DNA of 64,000 nt from Algibacillus agarilyticus (GCF_003286125.1 NZ_QMED01000019.1:1-64000), one strand, 5' to 3'; shown: positions 53,385-63,731, counted from the first letter of the stretch. Numbers and translations: made by a program. Notes: generated by a model not told the origin, from the letters alone.

Positions 53385-56300
53385 TTAAAATGTTTCCTTT
53401 AACATATTGAGCATGTCTTCAACCGACAATTTAGTGACTTCTTCGTTACCCGCTAGCAATTTATCGGCTAGATCACGTTTGTGTTGATGCAAAGCCACTA
53501 TTCGTTCTTCGATTGTGTTTTTGGCAATTAACCGATATATGGTTACGGGCCTTTGCTGTCCCATACGATGTGCACGATCAGATGCTTGCTCTTCAACCGC
53601 AGGGTTCCACCATGGGTCCATGTGAATAACATAATCAGCGGCGGTTAAGTTTAACCCTGAGCCACCGGCTTTTAAGCTAATTAAAAACACATCGCTTTCA
53701 CCATTTTGAAAGGCATTGACACGCTGAGCTCGGGCTTTTTGTGGGGTTGAGCCATCTAAGTACTGATAGCTTATTTCGCGTAAAGCCAAGTGCTTTTTAA
53801 TCAGTTGTAAATGCCCAACAAACTGGCTAAAAATAAGCGCTTTGTGATTATTTTGCTGTAACTCATCAAGCAAATTATCTAAGGCGGCCATTTTGGCGCT
53901 AGGTAAATCGGTATCGGCCATGATTAACGCGGGGTTGCAGCAGGCTTGGCGCAGCTTAACTAGCTCGGCGAGCATTCTTATACGCTGCTCGCCCATGTTT
54001 GAGGTTTGGGTAGCTTGGCTAATATTGTCGATCGCGTTAAGCCGAATGGCCTCGTAAAATGCTTGCTCTGGCGCACTCAATTCAACCGCTATATTAATTT
54101 CAGTTCTTGGCGGCAGTTCAGTTAATACTTGGTTTTTCATGCGGCGCAATATAAAAGGCTGGATCAAGGTTTTTAAGCCTAAACTGGCCTTTCTTGCCGC
54201 TAATTTGTCTTCTTTTACATTTTCGATGGGCAGTGCGTAACGCTCACCAAAACGTTTTAAACTGCCAAGCAAACCTGGGGTGATAAACCTAAATAAACTC
54301 CATAATTCGGTTAGGTTGTTTTCAATGGGCGTGCCAGTAGTGATAATTTTAAAATCACCTTTTAATGCACACGCCGCTTGTGTGCGTTTGGCTAATGGAT
54401 TTTTAAGTGCTTGAGCTTCATCGGCTACAATGGTGTGCCACTGCACACGGGCTAACATATCGCTAGCCCGCTGCAGTAAACCATAACTAATGATCACACA
54501 ATCAAATGCCTTAACCTCATTAAGCAGTTGCTCCCTTTCGTCGCTGGTGTTTGCATCGGCAAAAAATTTTATATTTAACGTGGGGGCAAATTTAGCGGCT
54601 TCTTGCTGCCAATTAAAACAAACAGAAGTCGGTGCAATCACTAAACTGGGGCCATTGCTAGCTCGGTCTAATAACACCGCAAGTGCCTGTAAGGTTTTAC
54701 CGAGCCCCATGTCATCGGCTAAACACGCGCCAGCACCCCAATGAGCAAGACGCGACATCCAATCGAACCCGACAATTTGATAATCACGCAGATCAGCTTG
54801 TAAGGTGTTGGGTAACTTTGGCATGATCACATTCGCTTCATGCATTTTGGTGGTTTGCGCGTCCCACGCATGTAAGGTTTTCATGCGCATGCCTGTGGTT
54901 GCCTCAGCCACTTGAACACTCGCTAATTGATGAAATTTACCTCCATCGGTTGCTTGATTAAGCATGTCGAGTTTTTGTTTTAAATTTTGCGATAACACTA
55001 AGATCTTGCCCGAATCAAGTGGTATAAACCGGCCTTGTGTCGTGGCGACTAACTCAAGCAATATTCTTAGTTCGAGTACTTCACCGTTATCTACCGTGAG
55101 TTCACCTTTTAAATCAAACCATTCATTTTTTTTGCCAACGGCTAGTTGTAAATGCTGGCTTTCAAGGGCTTTGGTCAGCGATATTTTTTTCCCTTTTGGC
55201 CAACGTAACCGCACGTTAAAAGGCATTGGGTCTTGATTAACAACATGCTCTAACTGCTCAACGGTTTCAAGTGAACCTTGCAGCTCATCAATGCTTAACA
55301 CGTTATCGGCCATGGCTAAAAATGCAGGGCAATGTGTGTCTAATGCATCGAGCAGCGCATGTTCTTTAACAAAATCGCGTTGTGTCGCAATGCGTTTGCC
55401 TTTAATCTCAGTTGTTAATTTGGCATTGCCCACCGTGGGCTTATAGGCTGGACCGTCTTCACCAAACGGCATCACCATACACATAAATTCGAGCCCATCG
55501 TTAACCGGCTGAATGTTTATAACCAAACATTCATCATTAACAATCGTTTCAAGCCCGGTGTCTAACTCTTCAATATCAGACTGAATATTTAACACCGGTG
55601 CGATCGCCATTACGCTTTCGAGTACTTTATTTTTTGCATGGTTGGGGATTAACAGCCCGCCTTCGCCAATGATATTAGCGACTTTTAAATGCGCTTCATT
55701 AAACAACATAAACGCATAACACTCAGGCGATGTTTCTTTAATTGAATATAAGGTTTTGTTTTGGTTGCTATCAAAATTATCCGGTAGATTGGCCATGCTT
55801 AATAAAAGTTGAGAGCCCTGCTGACTCACCCATAATTCAGGTTCGGTTTGTTTTAGCTCTATCGGAATTTGTAGATCAGTTGCTAAATAAAGATTGTCGA
55901 GATTTTTAGCCACCAATAACGTTTTTACCCCTTCTAATTCATATTCGGTTGAACTGTAATATCCCCAACCTTGGTATGCCTCAATAGCTTGGCACATGGC
56001 TAAATCGGCTTCGGTTAAGTAGTTAAATTGCTCTGGTTCTTCGTATAATCGTTTTAGCGCAACCATCCTACCTTTACTCCAACCCTTGGTATTTTGCTTT
56101 TGTTCTCGGGCTTTAAATTGCACTTTATTGCGATGCAGATGCATTTCCCAAATAAGCCGAATAGGCTTTTCAACTTTAGGGTTAACATCGTGCTTTGTTT
56201 CGGTTTGTGGGTTTAAGGCAATGAGCTTTTCTAATGCAATATCCCATTCGGCTTTATGCGAAATTAGGTTTGTAAAATTAAGTATAGCCGAGTCATTCGC

Positions 56301-57587
56301 CGAGATATTACCCGTAATTTGTGCCGCGACCGTGGCAAATAAAGGCAGCGACAATTGCTCAAAAAAGGCTTCGCTTTCAGCTAATAATTCAGGTGCAGGT
56401 TGATTATTGTCTCCATTACACCAGCGCTCGCTTAATACACTTAGCAATAAAATAATATGCGCGTTAAAGGGATCTAGCCGGATCAGGTTTTGATATTTGT
56501 CGTGAATAATTGTGTATTTAGCCCCAGACGATAAACATTTTACGGTTTGATCGAGAGCGTGGGCGGTATGCGAAAAGGTTAACGCTCTATGATCACCAAT
56601 TTCAAATTCAAGTTGCTCACCGATAACATCATAATAATGTACGCTTTCTTTAGCTCCTAATACTAATAAACATAACTTGTTAAATAAACCAAGCGTATCG
56701 CCTAGGTATTGTTTTTTGCGGCGTGCATATTTATTTTTAGCTTTCATCGCTTGCTCAAACAATGCATGAGCCGCCAAAAATTCGCCTTGCAAAAATTGAT
56801 ACGCGGCATTGAGCTGCAAACCATAACAACTTTTATCATCGGCTGAGCAAGTTTTTTTAAAATCGGAAAAACGCAGTTTATATAAAAACTGCTCGGCCAG
56901 TAAATGCGTTAATGACTCGTTATCGGGACTGTGTTCGCAGGCTTGTTGTAATAATTCGAATGCGTATTCGTTTGATGTTTTTTTATTTTTACAATCGGCA
57001 AACCACGCCGCAAAGCTTTGGTATTGCAGGCAATCAGGTAAATCTAAAAAAAGCTTAAGATTAAACGGCGCAAAAACTAACTCGATAAGTGGCTTGGTCT
57101 GTTTAATATCAATAATTTGCGGGTTTTTATTTAACTGCAGTATTTCTTCTACTTTTTGATAATCAGCCAAAAAAAATAAATCGCGCACAATTCTAGCGTC
57201 AATACGAGTAGCGCTGGCGTAATACATCGCAGGTGTAACAGATTCAGCGGTTTGCAGTATGTTTAAATACTGGTTTTCAGCCATGCAATCACTGACTAAA
57301 CGATTAGCCAGCAATCGGTTTATAGTGATGCCATCTTTTGTTTGACTAATAAATTCACGCTCGATTAATTGATCTTTTTGTTCGACTGATAAGGCGTTGA
57401 ATTTTTCGGCATCTGAAAAAATATAAGTCTGAGTTGATCGCTTAATCAGCGTGTTAAGCTTGCCTATGCCTATCGGCTTATAAACCACGGCTAACAGTTT
57501 CAAAACACATTGCTCATAAAAATTTAATTGCAAAAATTCTTGATATAAGTCTTCAATTAACAAAGAGGTATTGGGGGAAATGAGCAT
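53385..57587 (-). CDS. Large SNF2-family DEAD/DEAH helicase
   Basis: 1400 residues. The C-terminal 480 or so residues form an SNF2/RapA-like ATPase: Walker A in ADDMGLGKTLQALAVL near residue 957, Walker B-like VADEAQALKNPLAKRT near 1057, TTGTPIENNLTELWSLFRF, then the helicase C half with LIFSQFVGHLQLIKKHL, SLKAGGSGLNLTAADYVIHM and DRAHRMGQQRPVTIYRL. The first 900 residues are unique, with helical repeat-like sequence (perhaps TPR-like) and a SWIM-free middle. A DNA translocase role in repair or transcription is likely. It is much longer than RapA. Confidence 0.93.
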   Translation of the reverse strand: MLISPNTSLLIEDLYQEFLQLNFYEQCVLKLLAVVYKPIGIGKLNTLIKRSTQTYIFSDAEKFNALSVEQKDQLIEREFISQTKDGITINRLLANRLVSDCMAENQYLNILQTAESVTPAMYYASATRIDARIVRDLFFLADYQKVEEILQLNKNPQIIDIKQTKPLIELVFAPFNLKLFLDLPDCLQYQSFAAWFADCKNKKTSNEYAFELLQQACEHSPDNESLTHLLAEQFLYKLRFSDFKKTCSADDKSCYGLQLNAAYQFLQGEFLAAHALFEQAMKAKNKYARRKKQYLGDTLGLFNKLCLLVLGAKESVHYYDVIGEQLEFEIGDHRALTFSHTAHALDQTVKCLSSGAKYTIIHDKYQNLIRLDPFNAHIILLLSVLSERWCNGDNNQPAPELLAESEAFFEQLSLPLFATVAAQITGNISANDSAILNFTNLISHKAEWDIALEKLIALNPQTETKHDVNPKVEKPIRLIWEMHLHRNKVQFKAREQKQNTKGWSKGRMVALKRLYEEPEQFNYLTEADLAMCQAIEAYQGWGYYSSTEYELEGVKTLLVAKNLDNLYLATDLQIPIELKQTEPELWVSQQGSQLLLSMANLPDNFDSNQNKTLYSIKETSPECYAFMLFNEAHLKVANIIGEGGLLIPNHAKNKVLESVMAIAPVLNIQSDIEELDTGLETIVNDECLVINIQPVNDGLEFMCMVMPFGEDGPAYKPTVGNAKLTTEIKGKRIATQRDFVKEHALLDALDTHCPAFLAMADNVLSIDELQGSLETVEQLEHVVNQDPMPFNVRLRWPKGKKISLTKALESQHLQLAVGKKNEWFDLKGELTVDNGEVLELRILLELVATTQGRFIPLDSGKILVLSQNLKQKLDMLNQATDGGKFHQLASVQVAEATTGMRMKTLHAWDAQTTKMHEANVIMPKLPNTLQADLRDYQIVGFDWMSRLAHWGAGACLADDMGLGKTLQALAVLLDRASNGPSLVIAPTSVCFNWQQEAAKFAPTLNIKFFADANTSDEREQLLNEVKAFDCVIISYGLLQRASDMLARVQWHTIVADEAQALKNPLAKRTQAACALKGDFKIITTGTPIENNLTELWSLFRFITPGLLGSLKRFGERYALPIENVKEDKLAARKASLGLKTLIQPFILRRMKNQVLTELPPRTEINIAVELSAPEQAFYEAIRLNAIDNISQATQTSNMGEQRIRMLAELVKLRQACCNPALIMADTDLPSAKMAALDNLLDELQQNNHKALIFSQFVGHLQLIKKHLALREISYQYLDGSTPQKARAQRVNAFQNGESDVFLISLKAGGSGLNLTAADYVIHMDPWWNPAVEEQASDRAHRMGQQRPVTIYRLIAKNTIEERIVALHQHKRDLADKLLAGNEEVTKLSVEDMLNMLKETF

Positions 57588-57678
57588 AAAAACATCCGTT
57601 TTATATCCGCTTTATAAAAACAGGATTTAAAAATAACAAAAGACGTAAGCTAGCAAATAGCCGTTGTTTTAACAATAA

Positions 57679-57705
57679 AAAACCCTGCAAATGAAGCAGG
57701 GTTTT
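57679..57705 (-). terminator. Terminator after sulP
   Basis: AAAACCCTGC pairs with GCAGGGTTTT around AAATGAA; on the minus strand it ends TTTTTTATTG. It lies between the sulP stop and the SNF2 start. Confidence 0.85.
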
Positions 57706-57780
57706 GATGGTAGTTTAGCGATTTAGTCAGCTAAATTGACTAAATGAGTGTTAACTAAATAAAGGCTGACTAAATAAACG

Positions 57781-59346
57781 TTAACCCAATTCATCCGAGG
57801 CAACATGATAGTTTGGATCTTCTAACACATTAACTTCACATAAACTGCCTGCTCGTTTTAACAAAACACGACACTCTGGGCTTAAGTGACGAATGTGTAA
57901 TTTTTTGTTTTTAGCCAAATACTTCTCTGCCAAAGTATCAAGCGCTTCAATACCTGAATGATCAGAAATACGCGAACGTTGAAACTCAAGTACCACATGC
58001 TCAGGATCGTTTTCTACATCAAAAATTTCTTTAAACTGAGCCGCAGAACCAAAAAATAATGGACCACGAATAGCATACACTTTATAGCCATTTTCATCGG
58101 TAGAGACTTCTGCATGAATATGCTGCGCATGTTTCCAAGCAAAAACAAGTGCCGAAACAATAACCCCCACAATAACCGCAATGGCTAAATCAAAGGCGAC
58201 AGTAACCCCGGATACCAAGATAATAATAAAAGCATCTGTTGGTGGAATTTTACGAATAATACGGAATGACGACCATTCAAATGTACCTAAAACAACCATA
58301 AACATAATGCCAACCAAAGCCGCAAGTGGGATCATTTCAATAAGGTTTGCCGCAAATAATATAAAACCAAGAAGCACGAGTGCCGCTGTAATGCCGGACA
58401 AACGACCACGGCCACCCGAATTTATATTAATCATTGATTGACCAATCATGGCACAACCACCCATACCACCGAAGAAACCATTAACGGTATTCGCCACACC
58501 TTGGCCAACACACTCACGGTTACTTTGACCCCGTGTATTGGTAATTTCATCAATCAACGTTAGCGTTAATAACGACTCAATTAAACCAATTGCAGCAATA
58601 ATTAAGCTGTAAGGTAAGATAATTTGGAACGTTTCCCACGTGAACGGCACCATAGGAATGGAGAATGACGGTAATGAACCTTCTAAGCTAGCAGTCGCCG
58701 CTTGATCAGCGGGTAACATGTCACGCACATAGTCAATAACAGAACGTGCTTCCAAGTCCAGCCCAACAACAATGAGTGTTACCGTTACAATAGCCACCAA
58801 TCCTGCAGGAATAGCTGTTGTGATTTTAGGTAAGAAATGACAAATGGCCATGGTTAATGCAATTAAACCAATCATGATCAGCATCATGCTGTCTTGCATT
58901 ATCTCAAATTCGCCAGCGCTGTTTTTAACCATAAACTGGCCAAGCTGTGCAAGAAAGATAACAATGGCGAGGCCATTAACAAACCCCAACATAACGGGGT
59001 GCGGCACGATCCGGATAAATTTACCGAGCTTAAATATGCCCGCCAGTATTTGGATTAACCCCGCTAATATAACCGCAGCGAATAAATATTCAACGCCGTT
59101 TTCGGCTACAAGCGCCACCATCACAACAGCCGTTGCACCCGTAGCACCCGAGATCATGCCCGGACGACCACCAAAAATAGAAGTTAATAAGCCCATCATA
59201 AAGGCAGCATATAAGCCAACCATTGGGTCAACGCCTGCAACAAAGGCAAAGGCGACAGCTTCGGGAACCAGCGCAAGCGCGACGGTTACACCCGATAAAA
59301 CGTCATTTTTAACGTTATATTGGTTATTCGTAATTAAATTAAACAT
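57781..59346 (-). CDS. SulP-family anion transporter with STAS domain
   Basis: 521 residues. The hydrophobic domain (1-400) has ten or more helices with the SulP opening [20 protein letters not shown] and [20 protein letters not shown], and a later [20 protein letters not shown]. The C-terminal STAS domain (about 410-510) has [20 protein letters not shown], the usual nucleotide-binding/regulatory site. Members move sulfate, bicarbonate or other anions with Na+ or H+; the early [11 protein letters not shown] form is close to the BicA-like/SulP group. The ion cannot be assigned. Confidence 0.93.
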   Translation of the reverse strand: MFNLITNNQYNVKNDVLSGVTVALALVPEAVAFAFVAGVDPMVGLYAAFMMGLLTSIFGGRPGMISGATGATAVVMVALVAENGVEYLFAAVILAGLIQILAGIFKLGKFIRIVPHPVMLGFVNGLAIVIFLAQLGQFMVKNSAGEFEIMQDSMMLIMIGLIALTMAICHFLPKITTAIPAGLVAIVTVTLIVVGLDLEARSVIDYVRDMLPADQAATASLEGSLPSFSIPMVPFTWETFQIILPYSLIIAAIGLIESLLTLTLIDEITNTRGQSNRECVGQGVANTVNGFFGGMGGCAMIGQSMININSGGRGRLSGITAALVLLGFILFAANLIEMIPLAALVGIMFMVVLGTFEWSSFRIIRKIPPTDAFIIILVSGVTVAFDLAIAVIVGVIVSALVFAWKHAQHIHAEVSTDENGYKVYAIRGPLFFGSAAQFKEIFDVENDPEHVVLEFQRSRISDHSGIEALDTLAEKYLAKNKKLHIRHLSPECRVLLKRAGSLCEVNVLEDPNYHVASDELG

Positions 59347-59463
59347 GTGTTTGAGATCACGATAGGAATGAGTATTAAAGAGGGGCGAGATTGTAACAAA
59401 TGCGACCTAACTCTTAAAGTTAGCGCGCATATTTTTTGTACGTTTTGCAGTATTTTAAATAAA

Positions 59464-59808
59464 CTACGGCTCTGCGCGTAGTTTGTTAGGACGACCACCG
59501 GTGACTTTATCGGCTCGACCTTCTTCTTTTGCTTTTTCAGCTCGACGACGACGCACTTCTTTTGGATCGGCAATCAGCGGGCGATAAATTTCAATGCGAT
59601 CACCTTCTCTAACCGTTTCGGTTAATTTTTTGGTGCGACTCCAAATACCGACTTTATTTTGTTTGAGATCTATTTCTGGGTATTCAGCTAAAATACCCGA
59701 TTGTTGGATGCAGCTTTCAAGGGTTGATTCTGCATCTACCGATAACGCAAGTAACGTTTGTTTGTGAGGTAAAGCAAAGCTGACTTCAATGTTTATTTTA
59801 TCACTCAT
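59464..59808 (-). CDS. rnfH: RnfH/RatB-family ubiquitin-like protein
   Basis: 114 residues with the beta-grasp UPF0125 fold: INIEVSFALPHKQTLLALSV, then KVGIWSRTKKLTETVREGDR and IEIYRPLIADPKEVRRRRA, the family's C-terminal signature. Function unproven; genetically linked to ratA across gammaproteobacteria. Its ATG overlaps the ratA stop by one base (TAATG), so the two are coupled. Confidence 0.92.
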   Translation of the reverse strand: MSDKINIEVSFALPHKQTLLALSVDAESTLESCIQQSGILAEYPEIDLKQNKVGIWSRTKKLTETVREGDRIEIYRPLIADPKEVRRRRAEKAKEEGRADKVTGGRPNKLRAEP

Positions 59809-60239
59809 TAACAGACTCTTTTGTTAGCTTGGTCGATAAACGCTTTTACCATGCCGTTAGCTACATGGGTAAAAATTTGACCAAAAGCAAGGGCGACTAA
59901 TTGGTTAGAAAATTCAAAATCTAAATCTAAACTGACTTTACAGGCATCATCATCTAAAGCGTCAAAACGCCAAATACCGGTTAAATGTTTAAAAGGACCA
60001 TCGACCAGCACCATATCGATACGTTCGGGTGAAAACAATTTATTGCGCGTAGTAAACCATTTGCTAACACCGCCTTTCGCAATTTTAATGGCGCCAATCA
60101 TTTCACGATCCGTTTGCTCTTTAATTTTAGCATCGGCACAATTCGGTAAAAACGATGAATAAGCGCTTACATCATTAACCAGATCAAACATGGTTTGGGC
60201 GCTGTGCATAACTAATGCACTGCGATGTATTGTGGCCAT
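59808..60239 (-). CDS. ratA: RatA, START/SRPBCC (COQ10-like) ribosome association toxin family
   Basis: 143 residues from ATG 60239, which has GGAG at 6 nt; the longer frame starts with TTG with no spacing. SRPBCC fold: RSALVMHSAQTMFDLVNDVS, then AYSSFLPNCADAKI and a C-terminal helix GQIFTHVANGMVKAFIDQA. In E. coli it interferes with 70S formation, and in other bacteria the family helps coenzyme Q function. Divergent from smpB, the conserved arrangement. Confidence 0.93.
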   Translation of the reverse strand: MATIHRSALVMHSAQTMFDLVNDVSAYSSFLPNCADAKIKEQTDREMIGAIKIAKGGVSKWFTTRNKLFSPERIDMVLVDGPFKHLTGIWRFDALDDDACKVSLDLDFEFSNQLVALAFGQIFTHVANGMVKAFIDQANKRVC

Positions 60240-60414
60240 TATCAACTCCGAAATTCAAAAACGCGCAGATGCTATCATATCCCAATTAACCTGCAAAGCG
60301 CTGACCCAATCATACGCCTTATCGTCACTCGCATCTTCAAGCAATTTGGGTATATAATGCGTCATCGTTTGTGTACTTAAATGCACAACATTATTGGATA
60401 TAGAAAATAGAGTC

Positions 60415-60897
60415 ATGGCAAAGAAAAAACCAAGTAAATCAAACAGCAATACCATTGCGTCAAATAAAAAAGCGCGCCATGAGTATTTTTTAGAAGATAA
60501 ACTCGAAGCCGGCATTGAGTTACAAGGCTGGGAAGTCAAAAGTATTCGTGATGGTAAAGTCAATTTATCAGAGAATTACGTCATTATTCAAAATAATGAA
60601 GCCTTTTTAGTGGGCGCTCGCATTACGCCTTTAAATAGCGCATCAACGCATGTGGTTGCCGACCCTGATCGCCCACGTAAACTGTTACTTAATCGCCGTG
60701 AAATAGATAAATTAATGGGTGCTCGTGATCGCCAAGGTTACTCTATTGTTGCCACGTCGATGTATTGGCAAAAGTGTTGGGTTAAAGTCGCTATTTATTT
60801 AGCTAAAGGTAAACATAGCCACGATAAACGTACCGATATTAAAGATAAAGATTGGGGCCGACAAAAAGAGCGCCTAATGAAACACTCTACCCGTTAA
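60415..60897 (+). CDS. smpB: SsrA-binding protein SmpB
   Basis: 160 residues from ATG 60415 (MAKKKPSKS), which fits the family better than a longer frame by 7 residues. Binds tmRNA and directs it to stalled ribosomes. Landmarks: [49 protein letters not shown] and the C-terminal [18 protein letters not shown] tail. No ssrA gene is visible in this window. Confidence 0.96.
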   Translation: MAKKKPSKSNSNTIASNKKARHEYFLEDKLEAGIELQGWEVKSIRDGKVNLSENYVIIQNNEAFLVGARITPLNSASTHVVADPDRPRKLLLNRREIDKLMGARDRQGYSIVATSMYWQKCWVKVAIYLAKGKHSHDKRTDIKDKDWGRQKERLMKHSTR

Positions 60898-60909
60898 CAC
60901 CGAGTTCTC

Positions 60910-61647
60910 ATGGCTAATACGCATATAAAAGACAATATTTACGCATCACCACTCAATACGGTTGAAGACTTTGTTTTTGATAGTGCCGTGGTTGATGTTT
61001 TTTCTGACATGATTAAGCGCTCGGTTCCTGGTTATCAAACCATCATTTCAACGATTGGTCATTTAGCGCAAGTGCATTCACAACCTAATTCAACAATTTA
61101 CGATTTAGGTTGCTCTTTAGGCACTGCAACTTTAGCCATGCGCCGCAGCATTAAACATGAAAATGTAAAGATCATTGCAGTTGATAACTCTCAAGCCATG
61201 GTCGATAAATGTAATTTACATTTGCAAGGTTATAAAAGCCCGATCAGCACGCAAGTTATTTGTGATGACATTCTGAATATCGAGATTGAAAATGCCAGTC
61301 TTGTTGTGCTTAATTTTACGTTGCAATTTTTAAACCCTAATGACCGCTTGCAGCTGATTAGCCGTATTTACCAAGGCTTAAAACCGGGTGGCTTGCTGGT
61401 TTTATCTGAAAAGCTTTCGTTTAACGATACAACGTGCAATGCGCTCATTGATGAGTTGCATTTAGATTTTAAACGGGCAAATGGTTATAGCGAGCTTGAA
61501 ATAAGCCAAAAACGTTCTGCCATTGAAAACGTGATGCGCATTGATTCATTAGAGTGCCATTACGACCGCTTTAAACAAGCCGGGTTTGACCATTTTCAAC
61601 AATGGTACCAGTGCTTCAACTTTACCTCGATGGTGGCCATTAAATGA
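60910..61647 (+). CDS. cmoA: Carboxy-S-adenosyl-L-methionine synthase CmoA
   Basis: Makes carboxy-SAM from SAM and prephenate for tRNA wobble-base modification. 245 residues. DSAVVDVFSDMIKRSVPGYQ, SAM-binding IYDLGCSLGTATLAM, AVDNSQAMVDKC, and VLNFTLQFL. Twelve bases after smpB, and overlapping cmoB by ATGA. Confidence 0.96.
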   Translation: MANTHIKDNIYASPLNTVEDFVFDSAVVDVFSDMIKRSVPGYQTIISTIGHLAQVHSQPNSTIYDLGCSLGTATLAMRRSIKHENVKIIAVDNSQAMVDKCNLHLQGYKSPISTQVICDDILNIEIENASLVVLNFTLQFLNPNDRLQLISRIYQGLKPGGLLVLSEKLSFNDTTCNALIDELHLDFKRANGYSELEISQKRSAIENVMRIDSLECHYDRFKQAGFDHFQQWYQCFNFTSMVAIK

Positions 61648-62606
61648 TCTTTGACTCATTCTATCAACGCATTTTACGCTCTAAATTAGCCCCGCTGATT
61701 ACATCTTTGCCTCCACGACTTGAGCATTGGTATAAAGATGCGTTACACGGTGAATTTCATCAGTGGCAAAAGACCATTAAAAATTTACCACAAGCTGAAG
61801 CGTCTAAAGTCGATTTAAAAACCAGCGTTACGTTAGGCCAACCAGACGATTTAAATGCCGGCCAACAAAAGCGCTTAACCGCATTGCTCAAAAACTTTAT
61901 GCCTTGGCGCAAAGGTCCTTACCAGCTTTTTAATATTGACTTAAATACAGAGTGGCGCAGCGATTGGAAATGGGGTCGCCTATTACCACACATAACCCCT
62001 TTAGCTGGTAGAACCGTGCTCGATGTGGGTTGCGGTAATGGTTATCATATGTGGCGTATGTTAGGTGAAGAAGCAGAACTCGTTGTGGGCGCAGACCCAT
62101 CTCAACTTTTTTTAGCGCAATTCCAAGCAATTCATCAATACAACCCAAGTGACGATATTCATCTTCTTCCGTTAGGGATAGAACAGCTGCCTAAATCAGA
62201 ATTGTTTGATACCGTATTCTCTATGGGGGTTTTATACCACCGTCGCTCTCCTATCGACTTCTTAGCACAATTAAAAGACCAACTCAGAACAGGTGGCGAA
62301 CTCGTATTAGAGACAATTGTCATTGATGGTGACCAAAACCAAGTGCTTATTCCAGGTGAGCGTTATGCCAAAATGCGCAACGTTTGGTTTATACCGAGTT
62401 GCGATGCGCTTGTTCACTGGCTAAGCCGTGTCGGCTTTAAAAATATCAAAGTAGTCGACAAGTGTTTAACCACATTAAACGAACAACGTAAAACTGAATG
62501 GATGGAGAATGAATCATTAGCTGACTTTTTAGACCCAAATGATCCAACCTTAACTATTGAAGGGTATCCTGCACCACAACGTGCCGTATTTATTGCCACC
62601 AAATAA
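61644..62606 (+). CDS. cmoB: tRNA U34 carboxymethyltransferase CmoB
   Basis: Transfers the carboxymethyl group of carboxy-SAM to 5-hydroxyuridine-34 in tRNA. 320 residues. LMPWRKGPYQLFNIDLNTEW-like segment, RTVLDVGCGNGYHMWRMLGE, GADPSQLFLAQFQAIHQY and SMGVLYHRRSPIDFLAQLKD are all present. Translationally coupled to cmoA. Confidence 0.96.
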   Translation: MIFDSFYQRILRSKLAPLITSLPPRLEHWYKDALHGEFHQWQKTIKNLPQAEASKVDLKTSVTLGQPDDLNAGQQKRLTALLKNFMPWRKGPYQLFNIDLNTEWRSDWKWGRLLPHITPLAGRTVLDVGCGNGYHMWRMLGEEAELVVGADPSQLFLAQFQAIHQYNPSDDIHLLPLGIEQLPKSELFDTVFSMGVLYHRRSPIDFLAQLKDQLRTGGELVLETIVIDGDQNQVLIPGERYAKMRNVWFIPSCDALVHWLSRVGFKNIKVVDKCLTTLNEQRKTEWMENESLADFLDPNDPTLTIEGYPAPQRAVFIATK

Positions 62607-62613
62607 GACAGTA

Positions 62614-62653
62614 TTCAACCTAAAAAAGTCTACACTTGATTTTAGGTTGAATA
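62614..62653 (+). terminator. Terminator-like hairpin after cmoB
   Basis: A perfect 13-bp stem ATTCAACCTAAAA / TTTTAGGTTGAAT with a 14-nt loop, then AATTTTG. The T-run is weak but the stem is strong and lies 8 bases past the stop. Confidence 0.6.
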
Positions 62654-62713
62654 ATTTTGTGACAAAGCCGATAGTATGACTAAGTAAACAAATATAATAA
62701 AAATGGATGCGTT

Positions 62714-63121
62714 ATGAATAAACAAGAAATCAATGACCTGATGTTACAAGCCGCAGGCGATGCAATTGAATTTGCAAAAAGTGAATTTGGGGTTGAGCTT
62801 GATAAAACAATGGAAAGCATCGATTTAATTGATGCGTTATTGCTCGATTGCTTGCCATTACTGAAAGATGAAGCCACCCGCGACAAAAACTTATTTACGT
62901 TATGCAATATTTTAGGCGCGTATTTAGGTGAAGTTTTTATTCACTATATTGGTGGTGAATGGTTTTACGATGAATCAGATATTAACGCCCCGACAACTTT
63001 TATTGAATTTAATGGAAAAACATTTGCTTTTCCGGGCATTTGCTACCAAAAATTAATAAATGACCCTTCGGTTAGCGTGCGTAAGTATTTTGAACTGGCG
63101 CAAGGTAAAGTAATGCAATAA
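62714..63121 (+). CDS. Conserved-looking hypothetical protein
   Basis: 135 residues, soluble, acidic. I do not recognise the family. The N-terminal half is helical (INDLMLQAAGDAIEFAKSEF) with LLDCLPLLKDE, and the C-terminal half has YIGGEWFYDESDINAPTTFI and FAFPGICYQKLIND, which looks like a short beta region. It starts shortly after cmoB and ends 12 bases before the CBS gene, so it may form a two-gene unit with it. Confidence 0.75.
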   Translation: MNKQEINDLMLQAAGDAIEFAKSEFGVELDKTMESIDLIDALLLDCLPLLKDEATRDKNLFTLCNILGAYLGEVFIHYIGGEWFYDESDINAPTTFIEFNGKTFAFPGICYQKLINDPSVSVRKYFELAQGKVMQ

Positions 63122-63133
63122 ATGAGGTGAACC

Positions 63134-63577
63134 ATGACGATGCAATTCGTGAAAGACATTATGACAACGGAAGTTAAGTATTTAACCACAGATTCAAATT
63201 TATTAGATGCTCATAATTTAACCCGCGATTCAGGCATTCGTCATATCCCGATCCTTGATGCTGACACCCTTTGTTATAAAGGGTTGTTAAGTCAAAAAGC
63301 CATGGTTGCTAAAGTATTTTCTATTGTATCAACCTATGGTACAGCGAGTTTAGAACGTCGTGAAAAGAAGGTATTATTAACCGAAGTTATGAGCACAGAT
63401 AATCCAACCGCGAGTGCCAATGACGACTTAAAAGTAGCAGCGGAACATTTCATTAATAAAAGATTTGGTAGTTTACCGGTTTTGGATGATGAAAATAAAT
63501 TGATTGGTATTATTTCATCAAGTGACTTTGTTAGCTTAGCGCTTGATTTTTTATTGGCTCAAGATAAGCTCGCATAA
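63134..63577 (+). CDS. CBS-pair domain protein
   Basis: 147 residues, two CBS repeats: VKDIMTTEVKYLTTDSNL / IRHIPILDADTLCYKGLLSQ and VMSTDNPTASANDDLKVAAE / FGSLPVLDDENKLIGIISSS. Binds an adenosyl ligand in the family and serves as an energy or redox sensor. GAGGTGAACC lies ahead of the ATG. Target unknown. Confidence 0.92.
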   Translation: MTMQFVKDIMTTEVKYLTTDSNLLDAHNLTRDSGIRHIPILDADTLCYKGLLSQKAMVAKVFSIVSTYGTASLERREKKVLLTEVMSTDNPTASANDDLKVAAEHFINKRFGSLPVLDDENKLIGIISSSDFVSLALDFLLAQDKLA

Positions 63578-63583
63578 CTGAAT

Positions 63584-63624
63584 ATACCCAAGTGGCTTAG
63601 GTATTTAAACTTGGGTATTTTTTT
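63584..63624 (+). terminator. Terminator after the CBS gene
   Basis: ATACCCAAG (63584-63592) pairs with CTTGGGTAT (63610-63618), then seven T. The arms are the same sequence seen at 17950 and 51186. Confidence 0.85.
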
Positions 63625-63656
63625 ACTTGGGTCTTTTTTTACTTGGGTATTTTAAA
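63609..63656 (+). repeat. 16-bp tandem repeat of the terminator's 3' arm and T-run
   Basis: Three consecutive units of ACTTGGGTATTTTTTT (second with one change, third ending AAA). Duplication of the terminator 3' half. Confidence 0.8.
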
Positions 63657-63731
63657 CAATGATACGCCGCTTACCTAAACTCAATAAAGCAGTGCTTTAA
63701 ATGAGTTTAGGTCAATAAAACAGAAAACCGG

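Noticed and set aside
58844-59365. 173-residue plus-strand frame antisense to sulP
   Set aside because: Composition (Ile/Pro/Ala/Thr-rich) is what the complement of a membrane gene gives; no ribosome site or family motif.
59334-59573. 79-residue minus-strand frame overlapping the end of rnfH
   Set aside because: Out of frame with rnfH and overlaps the sulP start; no family motif.
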